A DNA stretch of 64,000 bases from Stutzerimonas stutzeri (GTDB lineage: Bacteria; Pseudomonadota; Gammaproteobacteria; Pseudomonadales; Pseudomonadaceae). This document shows positions 25,047 to 34,091 of this stretch, piece after piece. The DNA lies in NCBI GenBank assembly GCA_019056435.1, contig CP077641.1, positions 372,001 through 436,000 of the forward strand, in the 5' to 3' direction. The translations under genes and the position numbers were made by a program. The number at the start of each line of letters is the position of its first letter. Position 1 is the stretch's first letter. A model generated the notes under the pieces. It ran no database searches, was not told the DNA's origin, and was given only the letters and a program-made list of their open reading frames with translations.

Positions 25047-28000
25047 AGATCCTCGCCATCCGCCTGAAGAACCTCGCCTCGCTCGCCGGGGAACAGGTCA
25101 TCGACTTCACCGCCGAACCCTTGGCCAGCGCAGGCCTGTTCGCCATCACCGGGCCTACAGGTGCGGGCAAAAGCACCCTCCTCGACGCCCTGTGCCTGGC
25201 CCTGTTCGGCAGCACGCCGCGGCTTGACGGCGCCTCGCTGCTGAGCAAGGTGCCGGACGGCAAAGACGAGATCGGCAGTGGCGACGAGCGCAATCTGCTG
25301 CGACGCGGCTGCGCCAGCGGCTATGCCGAGGTGGACTTCGTCGGTGTCGACGGCCACCGCTACCGTGCGCGCTGGGAGGTCAAGCGCGCACGCGAAAAGG
25401 TCGACGGTCGCCTGCAGGCGAGCAGCCAGAGCCTGCTCGACCTGGATCGCGAGCAGTTGCTCGCCAGTGGCAAGAAGCGTGAATTCAAGGAGCTGCTCGA
25501 AGCCAAGCTCGGCCTGACCCTGCCCCAGTTCACCCGTGCGGTGCTGCTGGCACAGAGCGAGTTCTCGGCATTCCTCAAGGCCGACGACAACGACCGCGGC
25601 ACCCTGCTGGAAAAGCTCACCGACACCGGACTCTACAGCCGCCTGGGGCAGGCCGCCTTCGAAGCGGCCAAGCGCGCCCGCGAAACCCTCGCCAACCTGC
25701 AACAGCAGGCCGGCGGCCTGGAGCCGCTGGATGCCGAAGCGCGCCAGGCGCTGGAGGCAGAGCACCAGCAACAACAGGCCGAGCTCAAGGCCCTGCAGCA
25801 GCAGCTCGAGCAACTCAAGACGCAGCGCCAGTGGCTGCAAGACCTCGCCCGCCTGCAGGCCGAACGCGACAGCGCCCGGGAGCACCTCGCCGCCACCGAA
25901 CAGGAACGGGACGACCTGGCCGACGCCCGACGCATTCTCGAGCTGTTCGAGCAATTGGCGGCGCAGCGCCATCGTTTCGTCCGCGCCCGCGAACTGCCGC
26001 CGCTGCTGGAGAAGATCGAGCAGACCCTCGCCCGCCACCAACGCGAGCACAGCGCCGTCGAACAACGGCTCGCGGTGCTCACGCAGCAATGCCAGGCCGC
26101 CACCGAAGCATTGCGGGCCGCCGAACAGGCGCTGAAGGCCGCCGAGCCCGCGCTGGCCAATGCCCGCCGCGAGGAAGAACGCCTCGCGCACCTGAGCACC
26201 GACCTGCGCGAGGCCCACGACCAGGCCGAACAGGCGGATGCCGCACGAAAAACCGGCGAGCAGCAGTTGGCCCAATTGCACGAACGCCAGGAACACACCG
26301 CGGCGCAACTGGCCGCGCTCGCCGAACCGCTCGCCGCGAGCGCCGCGCTGCAGCCGCTTTGCGCTGCCTGGAACGGCTACCGTCCGCGGTTGCAGCAGGC
26401 CGTGCAGATTGCTGCCCGCCTGCACCAGGGCCAGCAGGAGCTGCCCGCGCTGGAGGCCGCCGCGCGCAGTGCCGAAACAGCCCAGACCGAGGCGCGCCAG
26501 GCGCTCGACACGCTGCAGTCGCAGATTGGCGGCGAGACCGGAGTCAGCGAGCAACTGGCGCAGCTGACGGCCCGCCTCGACACCGCTCGCCAAACCGAGC
26601 GCGACCTCGACAATCTGCAAACGCTCTGGTCGCGCCAACAGCAACTCGACGCCCGCCGGCAAAGCCTGCAGGTCGAGCACGACCGCGATCAAAGCGCGCT
26701 CGCGGCGCTGACCGAAGCCGGCAAACTGGCTCGAGCCGAGCGCGACGACGCCGAGAAGGCGCTCAAGGTCGTACAAGGCGTGCTCGACCGCCAGCGCCTG
26801 GCCCGCAGCGCCAATGTCGAAGCCCTGCGCGCCGCGCTCATACCGGGCGAACCCTGCAGCGTCTGCGGCAGCACCGAACATCCCTGGCACGATGGCGAGG
26901 CGCTGCTCGCCGCGCTGGACGACCACGACGAACACGAGCTGGCGCAGGCGCAGCAGCAGCTCAAGGCACAGGATGAACGGCTCCAGACCCTGCGCGACCA
27001 GCACACCGCGCTTTCGACCGGCCTGAAGCAGAATGTGCGCCAGCGTGCGGAGCTCGACGAAGAACGGGCATCGCTCGCCCCACGCCTCGCCGCCCTGCCC
27101 GCCTACGCCAAACTTCTCGAGCAGGCCGAAGCCACCCGTGACGCCTGGCTCGACGCGCAGGTGTCGGCACTCAAGGCCGAAATAGCCCAGGCCGGCACAC
27201 GGCAACACGAGCTGCTCGGCCTGCAGCAACGCGCCGAAGCGCTGCTCAATGCCTGGCAACAGGCGCGCGACACCTGCACCCAGGCCACCCAGGCACTGGC
27301 CGCCCAGCGCGATGCTATAACCCGTGACGGGGCGCGGCTCGACGAAGAACTCGCGGCGTTCGCCGACCTGGTCCCCGCCCCTCTGCTCGCCGGCTGGCGT
27401 GACCGGCCCGCAGACAGCTTCATGACGCTGGATGCGCAGGTCGACGCGCGCCGCCAGCAGCTCGAACAACACAGCCATCTCCTCGAAGAGCAGCAGCAGC
27501 GGGAAGCAGCGCTCGAGCGCGAACAACTCCAGCAGCGGCACCGCCACGACCAGCATCAGGCGTGCGCCAGCCGCCTTGCCGAACTCCAGGCGCGCGAACA
27601 GACCTGCCGCCAGAGTCTGCGTGACAGCCTGGGCGAGCAACCCAGCGCCACCGCCTGGCAGCAGCAGCTCGACAGCGCCGTCCAGGCCGCGCGGCAACAG
27701 CAGGCCGAGGTCGACCGGCAACTCAACGAGGCAAAGGTCGAACTGACCCGCCTCGCCGGCGAACAGCAGAACTGCAGCGGGCGGCGCGACGAGCTCCTGG
27801 CCGAGCGCGGCGCGCTGGCGGACGAACTCACCGCCTGGCGCGCCGCGCATCCGGACATCGACGATGCCACGCTGGAACAGCTGCTGCAGCTGGACGATGC
27901 CCTGCTCACCGAAGCACGCGAGCGCCTGCGCGCCAACACCGAACAGCTCACCCGCTGCCGTGAACGGCTGGATGGCTGCGAGCAGCGACTCGCCACACAC

Positions 28001-28699
28001 CAGGCGAGCCAACCCGACGCCCCGGACGCCGAGACGCTGAACCTGCAGTTGACCGCCGCACAGGCCGACTGCGACAGCGCCGAGCAGCGCAGCACCGAAA
28101 TCCGCGCCGCGCTACTGGACGATGACCGTCGCCGCAGTGGGAGCCAGGCGCTGCGCCAGCAGATCGACCAGGCCACGGCTGAAAGCCAGCGCTGGGGCCG
28201 CATTGCCGCGCTGATCGGCTCGAGCGATGGCGGCGCCTTCCGCAAGATTGCCCAGGCCTACAACCTCGACCTCCTGGTGCAGCATGCCAACGTGCAACTG
28301 CGCCAGTTGGCCCGGCGTTACCGGCTCAAACGCGGCGGCAGCCCGCTGGGGCTGTTGGTGATGGACACGGAGATGGGCGACGAGCTGCGCTCGGTGCACT
28401 CGCTCTCCGGCGGCGAGACCTTCCTCGTCTCGCTGGCGCTGGCACTGGGCCTGGCCTCGATGGCGTCGAGCAAGTTGAAGATCGAGTCGCTGTTTATCGA
28501 CGAAGGCTTCGGCAGTCTCGATCCGGAGTCCCTGCAAGTCGCCATGGACGCGCTGGATTCCTTGCAGGCCCAGGGGCGCAAGGTCGCGGTGATTTCGCAC
28601 GTCGCCGAAATGCACGAGCGCATCCCGGTGCAAATCCAGGTGCAACGCCAGGGCAACGGCCAGAGCGGCTTGAGGATCGTCGGCACGGGCGGGCTTTGA
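25043..28699 (+). CDS. sbcC: Exonuclease subunit SbcC (Rad50-like SMC ATPase)
   Basis: A 1218-residue SMC-type ATPase partner of SbcD. Walker A is GPTGAGKSTLL near the N-terminus (about residues 36-46). Two very long Gln/Leu/Ala-rich coiled coils flank a zinc hook CSVCG at about residue 610. The C-terminal lobe has the ABC signature SLSGGETFLVSLALA and Walker B IESLFIDEGFGSLDPESL. The length is somewhat above that of E. coli SbcC (about 1050). The ATG overlaps the sbcD stop. Large frames on the opposite strand are codon shadows. Confidence 0.95.
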   Translation: MKILAIRLKNLASLAGEQVIDFTAEPLASAGLFAITGPTGAGKSTLLDALCLALFGSTPRLDGASLLSKVPDGKDEIGSGDERNLLRRGCASGYAEVDFVGVDGHRYRARWEVKRAREKVDGRLQASSQSLLDLDREQLLASGKKREFKELLEAKLGLTLPQFTRAVLLAQSEFSAFLKADDNDRGTLLEKLTDTGLYSRLGQAAFEAAKRARETLANLQQQAGGLEPLDAEARQALEAEHQQQQAELKALQQQLEQLKTQRQWLQDLARLQAERDSAREHLAATEQERDDLADARRILELFEQLAAQRHRFVRARELPPLLEKIEQTLARHQREHSAVEQRLAVLTQQCQAATEALRAAEQALKAAEPALANARREEERLAHLSTDLREAHDQAEQADAARKTGEQQLAQLHERQEHTAAQLAALAEPLAASAALQPLCAAWNGYRPRLQQAVQIAARLHQGQQELPALEAAARSAETAQTEARQALDTLQSQIGGETGVSEQLAQLTARLDTARQTERDLDNLQTLWSRQQQLDARRQSLQVEHDRDQSALAALTEAGKLARAERDDAEKALKVVQGVLDRQRLARSANVEALRAALIPGEPCSVCGSTEHPWHDGEALLAALDDHDEHELAQAQQQLKAQDERLQTLRDQHTALSTGLKQNVRQRAELDEERASLAPRLAALPAYAKLLEQAEATRDAWLDAQVSALKAEIAQAGTRQHELLGLQQRAEALLNAWQQARDTCTQATQALAAQRDAITRDGARLDEELAAFADLVPAPLLAGWRDRPADSFMTLDAQVDARRQQLEQHSHLLEEQQQREAALEREQLQQRHRHDQHQACASRLAELQAREQTCRQSLRDSLGEQPSATAWQQQLDSAVQAARQQQAEVDRQLNEAKVELTRLAGEQQNCSGRRDELLAERGALADELTAWRAAHPDIDDATLEQLLQLDDALLTEARERLRANTEQLTRCRERLDGCEQRLATHQASQPDAPDAETLNLQLTAAQADCDSAEQRSTEIRAALLDDDRRRSGSQALRQQIDQATAESQRWGRIAALIGSSDGGAFRKIAQAYNLDLLVQHANVQLRQLARRYRLKRGGSPLGLLVMDTEMGDELRSVHSLSGGETFLVSLALALGLASMASSKLKIESLFIDEGFGSLDPESLQVAMDALDSLQAQGRKVAVISHVAEMHERIPVQIQVQRQGNGQSGLRIVGTGGL

Positions 28700-28755
28700 C
28701 GCCTTGCAGGCGTTACACGAATTACGAGATGGCGTGAAAGCTACCTAGGGTAGCT

Positions 28756-28777
28756 GGGCGAATAAGTTCGCCCCTAC
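28756..28777. repeat. REP-like palindrome downstream of sbcC
   Basis: GGGCGAATAAGTTCGCCCC followed by TAC is the reverse complement, with three differences, of the palindrome at 23727. The pair brackets sbcDC in inverted orientation. Confidence 0.65.
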
Positions 28778-28842
28778 GGAGCAGACGGCAATGCCTCCAC
28801 GTCTGGTCATGCAGGGGCGTCGCGATGGATAGGTACTTGCTG

Positions 28843-29454
28843 TCAGCTCATGGCGGCCTGGTAGCGCCGCTGCACGTCCGGCCAGTTGATCACCTGGTAG
28901 AAGGCGTTGATGTATTCCGGTCGACGGTTCTGGTAGCGCAGGTAGTAGGCGTGTTCCCAGACGTCCAATCCGAGAATCGGCGTGTTGCCGTTCATCAGCG
29001 GGCTGTCCTGGTTACCGGTGTGCTCGACCACCAGTTTCTTCTCCGGGGTGACGCTCAGCCAGGCCCAGCCACTGCCGAAGCGCGACACCGCGGCTTTGGT
29101 GAAGGCCTCCTTGAATTGTTCGAACCCGCCGAGCTGCTCGTCGATCGCCTTGGCGAGTTCGCCTTCCGGCATGCCGCCACCGTCGACCGCCATGACTGTC
29201 CAGAACAGGCTGTGGTTGGCATGCCCACCGCCCTGATTGATCACAGCCGCCCGTTTTTCAGCCGGTAGCTCCTGGACCATCGTCAGCAAGCGCTCGACCG
29301 GGATTTCAGCCCACTCGGTGCCCTCGAGCGCCGCATTGAGGTTGTTGATGTAGGTCTGGTGATGCTTGGTGTGGTGAATCTCCATCGTCTGGGCGTCGAT
29401 GTGAGGTTCCAGCGCGTCGTAGGCGTAGGGAAGATCAGGAAGGGTATGTGGCAT
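28843..29454 (-). CDS. sodA: Superoxide dismutase, Fe/Mn family (SodA)
   Basis: A 203-residue cytoplasmic enzyme that dismutates superoxide. Metal ligands are visible: His27 or nearby in [13 protein letters not shown], a second His in [11 protein letters not shown], and Asp/His in [16 protein letters not shown]. The GGGHANH form and the GNQDSPLM region are typical of the manganese type. Start 29454 follows AAGGAGTTCACTGAC, with the ribosome-binding site inside the end of the upstream gene. In Pseudomonas the Mn enzyme is made under iron limitation from a Fur-controlled operon, which fits the Fur-like box at 29993. Confidence 0.95.
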   Translation of the reverse strand: MPHTLPDLPYAYDALEPHIDAQTMEIHHTKHHQTYINNLNAALEGTEWAEIPVERLLTMVQELPAEKRAAVINQGGGHANHSLFWTVMAVDGGGMPEGELAKAIDEQLGGFEQFKEAFTKAAVSRFGSGWAWLSVTPEKKLVVEHTGNQDSPLMNGNTPILGLDVWEHAYYLRYQNRRPEYINAFYQVINWPDVQRRYQAAMS

Positions 29455-29455
29455 G

Positions 29456-29914
29456 TCAGTGAACTCCTTGGTGAGAGACTTCATGCAGAAGCGCCTGGCG
29501 CGCACGCGCAGCAGGCGGGTGGACGCTGCGCTTGAGCAGGCGGCGGATACGTGCCGTCTCGCCATGCGCGGTGGTGAAGTGCAGCAGCTCGAGGTAACTG
29601 TGGCGGCTGTGACGCAGGCAGGCCTGGCGCAGCTCGGGCTTGAGCCGGGGGTCGACGAGGCAGCGCAGGAGCTGTTCGTGGATGGCGCAGAGGTATTCGG
29701 CGCTCTCCTCCGGTTGTTTCAGCCGCAGGTGCACGTCGGCCAGGTTGTGGTGGGAAATCACGTAGGCGGCGACCGCTTCGTCGGCGTCGCGCCAGCGTTC
29801 GAACAGCACCTGGCTGAGCGCCAGGGCCTGCAGGTAGTGCTCCCGGGCATCGATGTATTCGCCGCGGCCGAAATACCGATTGGCCAGTTCGATGGTCCGC
29901 TTCCAGTGTTCCAC
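29456..29914 (-). CDS. TPR-like protein upstream of sodA (OrfX of the sodA operon)
   Basis: A 152-residue soluble protein with helical repeats of TPR character ([21 protein letters not shown], given in part; [20 protein letters not shown]). In P. aeruginosa a protein of unknown function, OrfX, sits just before sodA in the fagA-fumC-orfX-sodA operon, and this gene is in the same place. Its stop is separated from sodA by one base. Unlike P. aeruginosa, no fumarase gene follows upstream here. Function unknown. Confidence 0.75.
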   Translation of the reverse strand: MEHWKRTIELANRYFGRGEYIDAREHYLQALALSQVLFERWRDADEAVAAYVISHHNLADVHLRLKQPEESAEYLCAIHEQLLRCLVDPRLKPELRQACLRHSRHSYLELLHFTTAHGETARIRRLLKRSVHPPAARARQALLHEVSHQGVH

Positions 29915-30332
29915 GGGGTGACTCCTTGAAGCCCAGGGCTTCGGCGGATGGAAGGTGCACAGCAGACGAGGCGGCCGGGCAGCGGCGCCTCGTTAATGAG
30001 TTTAATTATCATTTGAGCAGCACACGGGCAAGCATCTTCCACGCGGCGGCGACGAACGTGTCCGGTACAGCCGCTCGAACAGGCGACCGCGCGGTCGCGA
30101 AGTGGAAATAAGGTGACGCGATGCGGACGCCAGCGGGTCCACCGATGAATCGCGAACCCGCCGGGCGTCGCTTGTGGCCACGTCGTCGAGGTTCGCGCAG
30201 AGAGGAGAAGTTGCCAGCGCGCCGCTTGTGGCCGCGCGCCCGCCCACGCCGAACGCTTCGTCGCGAGCGCGGGCAGAATACGAACCCAAGCTTTCAACGA
30301 GCTGTCGACCGAGCAGGTAACGGAGGCCATTC
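29915..30332. other. Divergent intergenic region with a Fur-like box
   Basis: About 420 bases between the sodA operon and the PhyH gene. It holds the Fur-like box at 29993-30015. It also has an imperfect direct repeat CGCTTGTGGCC at 30169 and 30223. No gene was recognised. Confidence 0.55.
29993..30015 (-). promoter_or_regulatory. Fur-like box upstream of the orfX-sodA operon
   Basis: The minus strand reads AAATGATAATTAAACTCATT, close to the GATAATGATAATCATTATC consensus. It lies about 80 bases before the orfX start, where a promoter would be. It fits known iron repression of sodA in Pseudomonas. Confidence 0.65.
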
Positions 30333-31094
30333 ATGAACCCATCCGGCACGCTCGCTCGCCAACTCGAGGCCATGCATCGCGATGGCTTCGTGCTGCTGCG
30401 CCAGGTCCTGGCGCCATCGCCTATCGAGTCGGTGCGCGTGGCCATCGACCGGCTCGAACCCATTCACTGGGACTACCAGGGCCTCGTCGACGACCATTAC
30501 AAGTGCGTGTTCAACCGGGACCCGTTCTGGCTACCGCTGCTGGACCTGCCCGGTGTGATCGAACTGGTCGAGGCCTGTCTCGGCGACGATTGCCATGTCA
30601 TCGGCCAGACGGCCTGGCGCAGCCATCCTGGCTTCGTCGGCGGCGAGCTCCATGCGGACTACCTGGCCCTGGAGCTGCCCGAACAGTGGCTGGCGGACGG
30701 GTCCTTCCAGCTGCCGATGCAGGTCTGCACCGCACACCTGTACCTGGACGACATCGACGCCGACCTCTGCCCGACGCTGGTGATCCCCGGCAGCCACCGC
30801 GCCGGGCGCAAGCCGCAGCCGGGCGAAACCCAGTGGCAGGGCCGAGAACCGGTACCTGTCCTGTGCGAGGCCGGCGACGTGCTGGTGTTTCGCAGCGACC
30901 TCTGGCACGCCGGCAGCCGCAACCGCACCGTCGATCGCCGCCGCTACCTGCTGCAGATGCATTACGGCCGTCGGATGGTCGCGCAGAAGTTCTCGCCCTA
31001 CCTGCACTGGCAGTTCAACTCTGCCGTCATCGCCGCCGCCACGCCGCGCCAGCGCCGCCTGCTTGGCGAACACGAGGCGTCGGAGTACGACTGA
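30333..31094 (+). CDS. Phytanoyl-CoA dioxygenase (PhyH) family protein
   Basis: A 253-residue Fe(II)/2-oxoglutarate-dependent oxygenase. The His-X-Asp pair is HADYLALELP, and the distal His lies in SDLWHAGSRNRTVDRRRY, which also offers the Arg that binds 2-oxoglutarate. The ATG follows GGAGGCCATTC. The substrate is not predictable; the family hydroxylates fatty acyl, amino-acid and secondary-metabolite substrates. The cyanase gene begins 77 bases downstream on the same strand. Confidence 0.85.
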   Translation: MNPSGTLARQLEAMHRDGFVLLRQVLAPSPIESVRVAIDRLEPIHWDYQGLVDDHYKCVFNRDPFWLPLLDLPGVIELVEACLGDDCHVIGQTAWRSHPGFVGGELHADYLALELPEQWLADGSFQLPMQVCTAHLYLDDIDADLCPTLVIPGSHRAGRKPQPGETQWQGREPVPVLCEAGDVLVFRSDLWHAGSRNRTVDRRRYLLQMHYGRRMVAQKFSPYLHWQFNSAVIAAATPRQRRLLGEHEASEYD

Positions 31095-31171
31095 CCCTGG
31101 CACATCCTCTGCATCGGGAACAGCTACCCGCCGCGCGCGGCGTGCTCATCCCCACTCGAAGAGGAACCGCC

Positions 31172-31621
31172 ATGATTACCTGCCGCAGCCAAGTCACCGA
31201 GATGATCCTGTCCTGTAAAGTCCGCAAGGGCCTGAAATGGCGCCAGGTGGCCGAGGCGATCGGCATGTCCAAGGAATGGACCACCGCCGGCTGCCTAGGC
31301 CAGATGGCCTTCGACAAGACCCAGGCGGAAACCCTCGGCAAGCTGTTCGAACTGTCGGACGAGGCCATCGCCTGGCTGCAGATCGTGCCCTATAAAGGGT
31401 CGCTGCCAACCGCCGTGCCCACCGATCCGCTGATCTACCGCTGGTACGAACTGGTCAACGTCTACGGCAGCACCATCAAGGAGCTGATCCACGAGGAGTT
31501 CGGCGACGGCATCATGAGCGCCATCGATTTCTCGATGGACATCCAGCGCGAAGCGGACCCCAAGGGCGACCGCGTCAAGGTGGTGATGTCGGGCAAGTTC
31601 CTGCCTTACAAGAGCTACTGA
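31172..31621 (+). CDS. cynS: Cyanase (cyanate hydratase)
   Basis: A 149-residue enzyme that converts cyanate and bicarbonate to ammonia and CO2. The N-terminal helical domain (VTEMILSCKVRKGLKW, AIGMSKEWTTAGCLGQM) precedes the catalytic domain, with the Arg-Glu-Ser triad in IYRWYELVNVYGSTIKELI and GDGIMSAIDF. The start follows GAGGAACCGCC. Neither cynT carbonic anhydrase nor a cynR regulator is adjacent. A longer open frame covering the region from 30503 is a shadow of the PhyH gene fused to this one. Confidence 0.95.
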   Translation: MITCRSQVTEMILSCKVRKGLKWRQVAEAIGMSKEWTTAGCLGQMAFDKTQAETLGKLFELSDEAIAWLQIVPYKGSLPTAVPTDPLIYRWYELVNVYGSTIKELIHEEFGDGIMSAIDFSMDIQREADPKGDRVKVVMSGKFLPYKSY

Positions 31622-32173
31622 TCAGCGGGTGCGGATTTCGCCACGCGCCAACGTCTCGACCCGATTGCCCAGCGGGTCGCTGGCCTCGAGATCCGCGCCG
31701 CGTTCGCGTAGCGCCTCGAGCAGGGCGCCGCGCTGGAAGAGCGCCGCGTACATGGCCGGTGTCTGCCCGGCGTTGTTGGGCGCGTCGGGGTCGCATTCGG
31801 TGGCCAGCAGGCGCTTGGCGATGCCCAGCTCGCCCTTGAAGATGGCGCCCATCAGCGCCGTGTTGCCACGTTTGTCCTTGGCGCAGGCGTCGGCACCGGC
31901 GGCGAGCAGACGCTCCACGGTGTCCGCATTGCCGTTGTACGCCGCCAGGATCAACGCGGTGTATCCCTTGTCGTCAGCGGTGTTCAGGTCGTAACCGGCC
32001 TGGATGAATTCGTCGAGTATTTCGTTATCGCCATAGCGCGCAGCGTTGAAGAAGTAGTCACGCAGCTGGCTCTGGACCTGCTCGGTGTCGCTGGCAACGC
32101 CCGCGAGCTCCGCTTCGGCGTAGACCGGCCCGCCGCCGAGCAGCAAGGCAACCAGTAGGAAAAGGCGCTTCAT
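31622..32173 (-). CDS. ankB: Periplasmic ankyrin-repeat protein (AnkB-like)
   Basis: A 183-residue protein with a signal peptide (LFLLVALLLGGGPVYA) and four ankyrin repeats, e.g. GYTALILAAYNGNADTVERL and GNTALMGAIFKGELGIAKRL. It lies directly downstream of the katB-like catalase gene, as in P. aeruginosa, where AnkB is needed for full KatB activity. The gene is convergent with cynS, stop against stop. The start follows GAGCAGAAC. Confidence 0.85.
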   Translation of the reverse strand: MKRLFLLVALLLGGGPVYAEAELAGVASDTEQVQSQLRDYFFNAARYGDNEILDEFIQAGYDLNTADDKGYTALILAAYNGNADTVERLLAAGADACAKDKRGNTALMGAIFKGELGIAKRLLATECDPDAPNNAGQTPAMYAALFQRGALLEALRERGADLEASDPLGNRVETLARGEIRTR

Positions 32174-32253
32174 GTTCTGCTCCTGAAAATAAGGTGACCC
32201 GAGCCACGCCCGGGTCGATGGGCCGCCGTGCGTGGCAGCGGCCCGGTGCTTCG

Positions 32254-33791
32254 TCAATCCTGCAGCTTGGCCGCCAGTGCCTTGACCCGGTCAAGATCGG
32301 ACTTGGCCACCTTGGTCAGCCCTGCACCGTACTCGGCATCGGCCTTGTAGAAGAACGACAGCAGGTGGTAGCGCGCTACCTCATCCGCCTTGGCCAGTTC
32401 GCCGCCCAGGGTGTTGATCAGGTCGGTCTGCTCCTTCTTGCTGAACGAGCGATACAGATCGCCGGCCTGCTTGAAGTTCTGCTGACGCTGGATCGGCGCC
32501 TGCTGGGTGGTCCCGCTCAGCGGCAGCTTGGAGTAGACGGCGCGTGGCGTTTCCTCACGGTTCTCGCGGCGGCTCGGCTGGTAGTTGACGCTGGTGGTGG
32601 TGTGGCCGGCGTTCAGCTGGCCGTCCTGGTTACCGTTGTTGACCGGCACCTTCGGGCGGTTGATCGGCAGGCTCATGCCATTAGCACCGACGCGATACAT
32701 CTGGGTGTCGGCGTAGGAGAACAGGCGGCCCTGCAGCAGGCGGTCCTCGGACGGCTCGATACCCGGCACCAGGTTGGCCGGTGCCATGGCGACCTGCTCG
32801 GTTTCCTGGAAGATGTTGTCCGGGTTCTTGTTCAGCACCATCTGGCCGATTTTGCGCTCGGGCACGTCAGGCCAGATCTTGGTGGCGTCCAGTGGATCGA
32901 AGTCGAACTTGGCCAGGTCCTCCGGCTTGAGCACCTGGATCATCAGGTCCCACTTGGGGTAATCGCCGTTGTCGATGGCGGTGATAAGGTCACGGGACAG
33001 GTGGCTGTAGTCCTTGCCCTGCATCGCCTCGTTCTCTTTCGGGTCGAGGTTCTTCAGGCCCTGCAGGCTCTTCCAGCGGAACTTCACATAGTGTGTTTCG
33101 CCCTGCTCATTGACGAACTTGTAGGCATGCACACCGTTGCCATCCATCATCCGGTAGCTGGCCGGGGTACCCTGGTTGGAGTACAGCAGGGTCAGGGTGC
33201 GGGTGGCTTCCGGGTGGTGCGAGAGGAAGTCGAAGCGGCGGCTGTCGTCATCCAGGTTGGTGCGCGGGTCCGGCTTGAAGGAGTGGACCATGTCCGGGAA
33301 CTTGATCGCGTCGCGGATGAAGAAGGTCGGGAAGTTGTTGCCGACCAGGTCCCAGTTGCCATCGGCCGTGTAGAACTTGGTGGCGAAACCGCGCGGGTCG
33401 CGCAGGGTTTCCGGCGAGTGCAGGCCGTGGACCACGGTGGAGAAGCGCACGAACACCGGTGTGGTGCTGCCCTTCTCGAAGACCTTCGCCAGGGTCAGGT
33501 CGGAGATGTCCTCGGTGGCGGTGAATTCGCCGTGCGCACCGGTGCCACGCGCGTGCACGACGCGCTCGGGCACGCGCTCGCGACCGAAGCGTTGCAGTTT
33601 CTGCAGCAGTTGCACGTCCTGCAGCAGGGTCGGGCCGTTGGCGCCGGCGGTCTGGGAGTTCTGGTTGTTGCCGACCGGCGCGCCATTGTCGCGGGTCAGC
33701 GGAGCGGCATGGGCCGACAAGGTCAGCAGGCTGGCGGAAAGCACGCCAAACAGCGTGCGGGCAGGCAGGAGCCTGACAGGTAACGGGTCAT
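32254..33791 (-). CDS. katB: Periplasmic catalase (KatB-like), frameshift in the leader near 33775
   Basis: A clade-type monofunctional haem catalase. The distal His lies in ERVVHARGTGAHG, with RFSTVVHG nearby, and the haem-ligand Tyr in RLFSYADTQMYR. An ATG at 33791 with GAGGACGTG upstream opens MTRYL; one missing base around 33775 separates it from VRLLPARTLFGVLSASLL, a signal sequence cut near SAHA. The bridged protein has 512 residues, the size of P. aeruginosa KatB. The alternative GTG at 33744 lacks a ribosome-binding site. The ankB gene follows in the same transcript. Confidence 0.85.
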
Positions 33792-34091
33792 CTACACGTC
33801 CTCTTCTCGTTTTTTTTGATGCGTCCGGAGCGCGACGGGAAGACTAGAAGGCGCGGCTGCTGCGCCCCAATTGAATAAGCGAAGCGGCCTGATAGACAGA
33901 TTCAGTTGCCTGGACGCGCCGGATGGTCAAGCTCGAGCGCGGAGCCATGTAGGTGCGTCATGCGCTCGGCTGCCCTCATCCTGGGCAGCGGATGGGGCGT
34001 CGGCTCCTGCCGTGACCGCTGTAAAGCGGGGCGCGACGCGCTGGCACGCGCCCTGCACGATCGGGCCAGGCCAACCAGAGGAGGAGCCGCC
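33792..34091. other. Divergent intergenic region, katB to codB-like gene
   Basis: About 300 bases. A short hairpin (GGCGC / GCGCC, 33850-33866) is present. No clear OxyR site or promoter could be assigned by eye, and no gene was recognised. Confidence 0.45.

Noticed and set aside
24911-28012. 1033-codon frame antisense to sbcC
   Set aside because: It is a shadow of the GC-rich, Gln/Ala/Leu-rich coiled-coil gene; low-complexity translation and no family likeness.
32194-33783. 529-codon frame antisense to katB
   Set aside because: The catalase motifs on the other strand are unambiguous; this frame has no domain.
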